A DNA stretch of 8,140 bases from the NCBI GenBank assembly GCA_964445135.1, contig CAYUJW010000044.1, forward strand, positions 1 to 8,140. Reading direction: 5' to 3'. The translations under genes and the position numbers were made by a program. Numbering within the stretch: position 1 is the first letter of the stretch; every line of letters starts with the position of its first letter. A model generated the notes under the pieces. It was given only the letters and a program-made list of their open reading frames with translations. It did not search any database and was not told the origin of the DNA. The stretch is from JACOTV01 sp964445135 (lineage in GTDB: Bacteria; Patescibacteriota; Microgenomatia; UBA1406; GWC2-37-13). This document shows, one piece after another, positions 4,217-8,140 of the stretch.

Positions 4217-7033
4217 TCATCGACGCACAACAGAAAATGCGTCGCCTTTGACAAGAGTTCCAACGTGCGCTTTTTTCTTGATTTCATCGGTAAATTCGGC
4301 AGGCCACGATTCAAGCACCACATCCACTAACTCGTCCATTGATGTGCCAAGCTTCTTACGCTCACCCTGTATGCTTCGTACGATATCACGCACACGTCCT
4401 TCATCTGCCAACTGCTGCGTAATAACAGTGTCATAACTTACGTCTAACTCATCATTTTTTTGAAAGATGACTTTTTTTACATTTAACTCCTCACAAAGCA
4501 ATGTGATGTGGGCTGGTGTCAGCATTGAAATAATTTCATCAGGCGCTGCAACCGTCAGTGAGGCTAGCGGCTGTTTCACCGCAACCCCAATCTCGCGGCG
4601 CTTTGCATTTCCCATTTCTGACAACCGTTTCGTATGCGTCATTGCATCACCAATTGCCTCATCGGCAACCGCGTCTTTTGAGCTTGGCCAGTTCTCCAAA
4701 TGCACTGACTCTCGACCTGTTAATGCACAATAGATTTGCTCACTGATAAACGGCGCCAAGGGTGCCAGCAGAAGACAAATAGTAACAAGACACTCATGCA
4801 TAGTCGAAAATGCGCACATACGATCAGCGGCGTCCTCATTATCTGAAGACATTCTGTCGCGACTTCTTCGAAGCCACCAGGTTGATGTGTCTGTCACCAG
4901 CTGATTTATGACGTCAAGAGCCACAATTGTGTCGTATTGATCAAGTGCCAAAGTCATATCGGAGATGGTCTGCTGTAGACGGTACTTGAGCCATATATCA
5001 AGCACATGCGTCGATTCAACATGGTCGTCGATTGCGACTCCTGATAAATTGGCATAGGTGGTAAAGTACTTATATACATTCCAGACAACAAGCATTAATC
5101 CACGAACTTGATTGCGATATTCTGCCTCACTTATGGCAATATCTTCACCCTTCATAACCGGTGTGGAGAGTAGATATAATCGCAATGCATCGCCACCATA
5201 TGTCGTAAGCATTGTTTTTGGATCGGGATAGTTCTTGAAATTCTTACTCATCTTGCGGCCATCTGTCCCCATAATCACCCCGGTTACTTGTACGTTTTTA
5301 AACGCAGGCCGATCATATAAAGCAGCGCCGATGACATGAAGGACATAGAACCACGCACGAATTTGGCCAGTATATTCAACGATAAAGTCAGGGGGATAAA
5401 AGTCTTCCAAATCAAACTCAGCATTAAAGGGGAAGTGGCGCTCCGCAAATGAAGCGCTCCCCGCTTCAATCCAACTGTCCAATACCCCAGACACACGGTG
5501 CGCCTTCTTTGAACATTCTGCACAGGTCACGGTAACTTCATCAATCTCTGGCATATGAAGATCAGCTATTTTTTGACCCGATGCCTGTTCAAGCTCCACA
5601 ATTGATTCTGGAACATAAAAATGTCCATTTTCACACTCCCATACGGGGATCGGACTCCCCCAATATCGATTGCGCGAAATGTTCCAATCAGGCGCACTCT
5701 GCATGCTCTTTAAGAATCGTCCGTGTTTAAAGTGGTGGGGAAACCAATTCACTTGTTCGTTTGTGTGCTCCATCTGGCCTTTTAGTTTTTGCACATCTAC
5801 GTACCATGCTTGCTGTGGGTTATAAAAGAGTTGTGTTGCACAACGCCAACAATGAGCAACAGTGTGCGTGTAACTCTCGTCGCGATAGACCAATCCACGA
5901 TTTGTAAGATCTTCGTTTACCGCTTTATTTGCCTTCAGATAATACATTGCACCAAACAACGGAACTTCAGGCTTTATCATTCCCTCTTCATCAACGTGCG
6001 TTTCAATGTGAATATTCTGCTCCTGCATAAGCGCCATATCTTCTTGTCCATATGCGGCAAGAGTCACAATCCCTGTTCCCTCATCTTCCGTGACAAAACT
6101 CCCTCCAACAATCTCCCATGCTTTCTCACCTTCGGCAATTGAATAATAGTCATAATGTGGCACAAACCGTTGACCAATAAGTGTCGTGCCTTTCATTTTC
6201 TCTACCACTTCGTACGGAACATCATCATTCAACATCTTCAGCGTCTCTTTCCCCAGTATGTAATACTCATCTGCTTGTTTTACTTTGACATAGGTTAATT
6301 GTGGGTTTACCGCCAATGCCGGTGTCACAATCTTGTTCCAGGGAGTGGTTGACCATGCTAAAAAGTAGGTATTTTCTTCCCCAACTTTTTGATATTTGTA
6401 TGTCGTTGCGCGCTCAGTCACTTCACGGTGGTTTTCCGCATCCATGGCAACTTCAAAATTAGAAATTGGCGTTGAACAATGGGGGCAGTACAACGAAACG
6501 CGAAGCCCGCGGTACACATACCCTTTTTTATACATGTTCGCAAATACCCACATAACTGATTCCATGTAAGGAGTGTCCCATGTTTTATAGGCGTTTTTAA
6601 AATCAACCCAGCGACCTATGTGGTCAACATACCATTCCCATTCGGCAGACATCTGTGTCACGTATTTTTTGCATTCTTGAATAAATGTGCCGACACCAAC
6701 TTTCTCTTCAATATCGCGCTTACGCTTTATCCCCAGCTCACCCTCAACTTTATTTTCAATAGGAAGACCATGACCATCCCACCCCCACACACGGCGCACA
6801 TAGTAGCCCTTCATGGTGTAGTATCTGCCAAAAACGTCCTTTGGAATTGAGGAGAGTAATGTGCCATAGTGCGGCATCCCCGTCACAAATGGTGGACCGT
6901 CAAGAAACGTCCATGGTTTATTTTGTGCACGCTGCTCGATGGAGCGTTCAAATATCTTATTTTTTTTCCAATACAAAAGCGTCTCTTCTTCAAGATTGGC
7001 AAATGAGGGAACTGAATCAACGGGCTTATACAT
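4217..7033 (-). CDS. ileS: Isoleucyl-tRNA synthetase, type 2 (eukaryote-like)
   Basis: IleRS charges tRNA-Ile with isoleucine. From the ATG at 7033 the product has 938 residues. Visible in order: GPPFVTGMPHYGT (46-58, the HIGH region, here HYGT), WGWDGHGLPIE (83-93), CPHC...SNFE (183-194, a likely metal site), the editing domain with AWSTTPWNK (226-234) and DEGTGIVTLAAYGQED (317-332), DWNISRNRYWGSPIPVW (449-465), GRKMSKN (592-598, the KMSKS loop), an all-helical anticodon domain, and a C-terminal region with LADEGRVRDIVRSIQ (875-889). The DWNISRNRYWG motif and the C-terminus without an E. coli-type zinc finger match the IleRS2 class. A start at TTG 7087 would add 18 residues but would lie upstream of the extended -10 box, so ATG 7033 is chosen. 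Two motif positions differ from family consensus; see findings. Confidence 0.96.
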   Translation of the reverse strand: MYKPVDSVPSFANLEEETLLYWKKNKIFERSIEQRAQNKPWTFLDGPPFVTGMPHYGTLLSSIPKDVFGRYYTMKGYYVRRVWGWDGHGLPIENKVEGELGIKRKRDIEEKVGVGTFIQECKKYVTQMSAEWEWYVDHIGRWVDFKNAYKTWDTPYMESVMWVFANMYKKGYVYRGLRVSLYCPHCSTPISNFEVAMDAENHREVTERATTYKYQKVGEENTYFLAWSTTPWNKIVTPALAVNPQLTYVKVKQADEYYILGKETLKMLNDDVPYEVVEKMKGTTLIGQRFVPHYDYYSIAEGEKAWEIVGGSFVTEDEGTGIVTLAAYGQEDMALMQEQNIHIETHVDEEGMIKPEVPLFGAMYYLKANKAVNEDLTNRGLVYRDESYTHTVAHCWRCATQLFYNPQQAWYVDVQKLKGQMEHTNEQVNWFPHHFKHGRFLKSMQSAPDWNISRNRYWGSPIPVWECENGHFYVPESIVELEQASGQKIADLHMPEIDEVTVTCAECSKKAHRVSGVLDSWIEAGSASFAERHFPFNAEFDLEDFYPPDFIVEYTGQIRAWFYVLHVIGAALYDRPAFKNVQVTGVIMGTDGRKMSKNFKNYPDPKTMLTTYGGDALRLYLLSTPVMKGEDIAISEAEYRNQVRGLMLVVWNVYKYFTTYANLSGVAIDDHVESTHVLDIWLKYRLQQTISDMTLALDQYDTIVALDVINQLVTDTSTWWLRRSRDRMSSDNEDAADRMCAFSTMHECLVTICLLLAPLAPFISEQIYCALTGRESVHLENWPSSKDAVADEAIGDAMTHTKRLSEMGNAKRREIGVAVKQPLASLTVAAPDEIISMLTPAHITLLCEELNVKKVIFQKNDELDVSYDTVITQQLADEGRVRDIVRSIQGERKKLGTSMDELVDVVLESWPAEFTDEIKKKAHVGTLVKGDAFSVVRR

Positions 7034-7052
7034 AGGGACTTTAGTAGATACG

Positions 7053-7081
7053 ATTATACCAGTTATTAAACAGTCCTGTTG
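7053..7081 (-). promoter_or_regulatory. Extended -10 promoter of ileS (and probably rodA)
   Basis: On the minus strand, TGG followed by a perfect TATAAT (7058-7053) makes an extended -10 element. The -35 position (7081-7076, CAACAG) is weak, as is usual with extended -10 promoters. The distance from the -10 box to the ATG is 19 nt, so the leader would be about 12 nt. There is no T-box-like leader RNA. Confidence 0.55.
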
Positions 7082-7109
7082 GCCCAAATCCCGAACACTT
7101 CACGGGTAC

Positions 7110-7874
7110 CTATGCTGCAAACAGACGAATGAGAGGACGAATACGAATGGGAGTACTCTGGGGGTCATCAGGCCGCATTTCACCTTGGCGATAGCGAGCA
7201 AAACGCCCAAGCTCATGAATAAGCTGTCCCCCTTTCACGGCAAGATAATGATGATCAAATATTCGCCCAACATGTACTCCACTATCATCCTTGTAGGTAA
7301 AATCAGGACTGCTTGATTTGCGAAGCAGCTTTGTCTTTGTCCATTCGGCCGGCGCAGGCGTGATGACGCCACGCATACACGCAAGAATATAATGTTCAAG
7401 TGCACTTGGAGTTGATACGATGGTTTGTTCTTGAGGGAATCGCGCGCTCAACAAGATTTCTTGTAATTGATCAAATATGGCACATGATTTATCAGATGCT
7501 TCAATTGGTTCATAGTACGCAGTTTGCCAACGATTCAGATACCGCGTCAACGGCCCACTTGGCATAAGCGTGCGTCTATCTGTCGTAAGTATCCATTGTC
7601 CGCGTAGGGGCGGCGAGGAAATATAATCTGCTTGCTTAAGCTTTTCAAGTAATCTCAAATAGCGAGCGTCGTCTGCGGTTGTGGCACTCGGGGTAATGGG
7701 GGGAATATAATACGGCTCAAGTCCAACCGCTCGTACCTGCTCAAGCATGCGTCCACTAACATATCTGGGGAGCTCAGGGACAGACACATCCTGGTCAAGA
7801 AGAGTCTTTTTCCATTCATATGACTCACGTGCGCTATACTCAACTCGTGTAGCTCCCACTTCTTTTTTCGCCAT
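7110..7874 (-). CDS. Unrecognised 254-residue soluble protein
   Basis: The start is placed at ATG 7874 (MAKKEVGATRVEYSARESYE), because a strong promoter lies 10 nt upstream; a TTG at 7943 in the same frame would lie upstream of that promoter and inside the preceding gene. The product is basic, contains no membrane helix or signal peptide, and has no motif I recognise. Visible parts are an N-terminal charged segment, a proline-rich stretch (EPYYIPPITPSA), a tyrosine- and arginine-rich middle (GPLTRYLNRWQTAYYEPIE), a segment with DDSGVHVGRIFDHHYLAVKG about 55 residues from the end, and a basic C-terminus (IRIRPLIRLFAA). The base pattern and the flanking promoter argue that it is real. ileS begins 76 nt downstream with its own promoter. 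No function is assigned. Confidence 0.75.
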   Translation of the reverse strand: MAKKEVGATRVEYSARESYEWKKTLLDQDVSVPELPRYVSGRMLEQVRAVGLEPYYIPPITPSATTADDARYLRLLEKLKQADYISSPPLRGQWILTTDRRTLMPSGPLTRYLNRWQTAYYEPIEASDKSCAIFDQLQEILLSARFPQEQTIVSTPSALEHYILACMRGVITPAPAEWTKTKLLRKSSSPDFTYKDDSGVHVGRIFDHHYLAVKGGQLIHELGRFARYRQGEMRPDDPQSTPIRIRPLIRLFAA

Positions 7875-7884
7875 ACTTGATGTG

Positions 7885-7912
7885 ATTGTACAAACTCTGA
7901 CTTGTTTGTCAA
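7885..7912 (-). promoter_or_regulatory. Promoter of the 254-residue protein gene, near-leaderless
   Basis: On the minus strand, a perfect TTGACA (7912-7907) and TACAAT (7890-7885) are separated by 16 nt. The -35 box overlaps the TGA stop (7911-7909) of the upstream gene. Ten nucleotides separate the -10 box from the ATG at 7874, giving an expected leader of about 3 nt. No Shine-Dalgarno motif is present. Confidence 0.7.
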
Positions 7913-8140
7913 TCTCCGTGCGTCTTTTTATACAGACTGTCAAATTCTACCTTGAGCTTTTCGACTTCGCGCTTTGTATACGGATTGTATTGCTGCAGAT
8001 CCATATATAACTCCCAAGTATCATTACATACCTGATCCATTATTTCCTTGAGTTTGCGAGCGCCGAGCGTGTCAATTTTCGTTGCGGAATAATCATATTC
8101 TTGCAAAAGTCGACCTACAAAATGAGCAATTCCCTGTGAT
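7909..8140 (-). CDS. C-terminal part of an unrecognised protein (5' end outside window)
   Basis: The frame is open to the right edge of the window and ends at TGA (7911-7909), showing about 76 residues. The visible part is hydrophilic and probably helical: a start like SQGIAHFVGRLLQEYDYSAT, then a lysine/glutamate-rich region (ARKLKEIMDQV; KREVEKLKVEFDSLYKK) that could form a coiled coil or helical hairpin. An internal TTG at 8106 is not needed as a start because the frame continues upstream. There is no membrane segment. I do not recognise the family. Its stop codon lies inside the -35 box of the next gene, which shows how tightly this strand is packed. Confidence 0.6.
   Translation of the reverse strand, partial: SQGIAHFVGRLLQEYDYSATKIDTLGARKLKEIMDQVCNDTWELYMDLQQYNPYTKREVEKLKVEFDSLYKKTHGD

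Noticed and set aside
7034..7087. TTG start adding 18 residues to ileS
   Set aside because: It would lie upstream of the extended -10 box at 7053-7061, and the extra residues are not part of the IleRS family; ATG 7033 precedes the conserved N-terminus.
7085..7108. Inverted repeat (CCCG...CGGG) between the 254-aa gene and ileS, considered as a terminator
   Set aside because: The stem is short and interrupted, and no T run follows on the minus strand.
7875..7943. TTG start adding 23 residues to the 254-aa gene
   Set aside because: It lies within the preceding gene and upstream of the TTGACA/TACAAT promoter, so the transcript would not contain it.
1..8140. UGA recoding (UGA as glycine), as in some candidate-phyla bacteria
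   Set aside because: rodA, ileS and the right-edge gene end at TGA, for rodA and ileS at the place expected for the family, and no conserved protein has an internal TGA.
1..8140. CRISPR arrays, insertion sequences, toxin-antitoxin or defence genes
   Set aside because: No regularly spaced repeats, terminal inverted repeats, transposase motifs or known defence motifs were seen on either strand.

Overview
The window looks like a compact chromosomal segment from a small-genome bacterium of the candidate phyla radiation (Patescibacteria), most likely in or near the Parcubacteria/Paceibacteria. This assignment is an inference. It rests on the very tight gene packing, the almost complete absence of Shine-Dalgarno motifs, a eukaryote-like (type 2) isoleucyl-tRNA synthetase, short L21 and L27 proteins, and several small unrecognised proteins. 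UGA is read as stop: rodA, ileS and the gene at the right edge all end on TGA, which argues against the UGA-recoded groups SR1/Absconditabacteria and Gracilibacteria.

Left third, plus strand: the 3' end of an unrecognised gene (1-312); then a membrane-anchored protein with extracellular Ig-like domains (382-1347) whose open frame runs straight through a complete tRNA-Thr(CGU) gene (568-643); then signal peptidase I, lepB (1383-2012). Remainder, minus strand, read right to left: the 3' end of an unrecognised gene (7909 to the right edge), an unrecognised 254-aa soluble protein (7110-7874), ileS (4217-7033), the SEDS glycosyltransferase rodA (3140-4174), rplU (2781-3095), rpmA (2511-2762), and a small ParB/Spo0J-like helix-turn-helix protein (1924-2523). 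The last gene overlaps rpmA by 13 nt and collides with the 3' end of lepB over 89 nt.

The known genes are housekeeping: translation (IleRS, L21, L27, tRNA-Thr), peptidoglycan elongation (RodA) and secretion (LepB). Good sigma-70-like promoters can be read before lepB, rplU and the 254-aa gene, with weaker ones before ileS and the tRNA-containing gene. In each case the -10 box lies only 6-19 nt from the start codon, so these mRNAs should have almost no leader.

The most unusual item is the tRNA lying in frame inside a protein-coding frame, where the upstream 62 codons show clear coding periodicity. Secondary points are the HYGT version of the IleRS HIGH motif, its divergent editing pocket, and the ParB-like protein without its N-terminal domain that is coupled to the L21-L27 operon. 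No mobile element, CRISPR array, repeat family or defence system is visible. No stretch longer than about 70 nt is without a gene.
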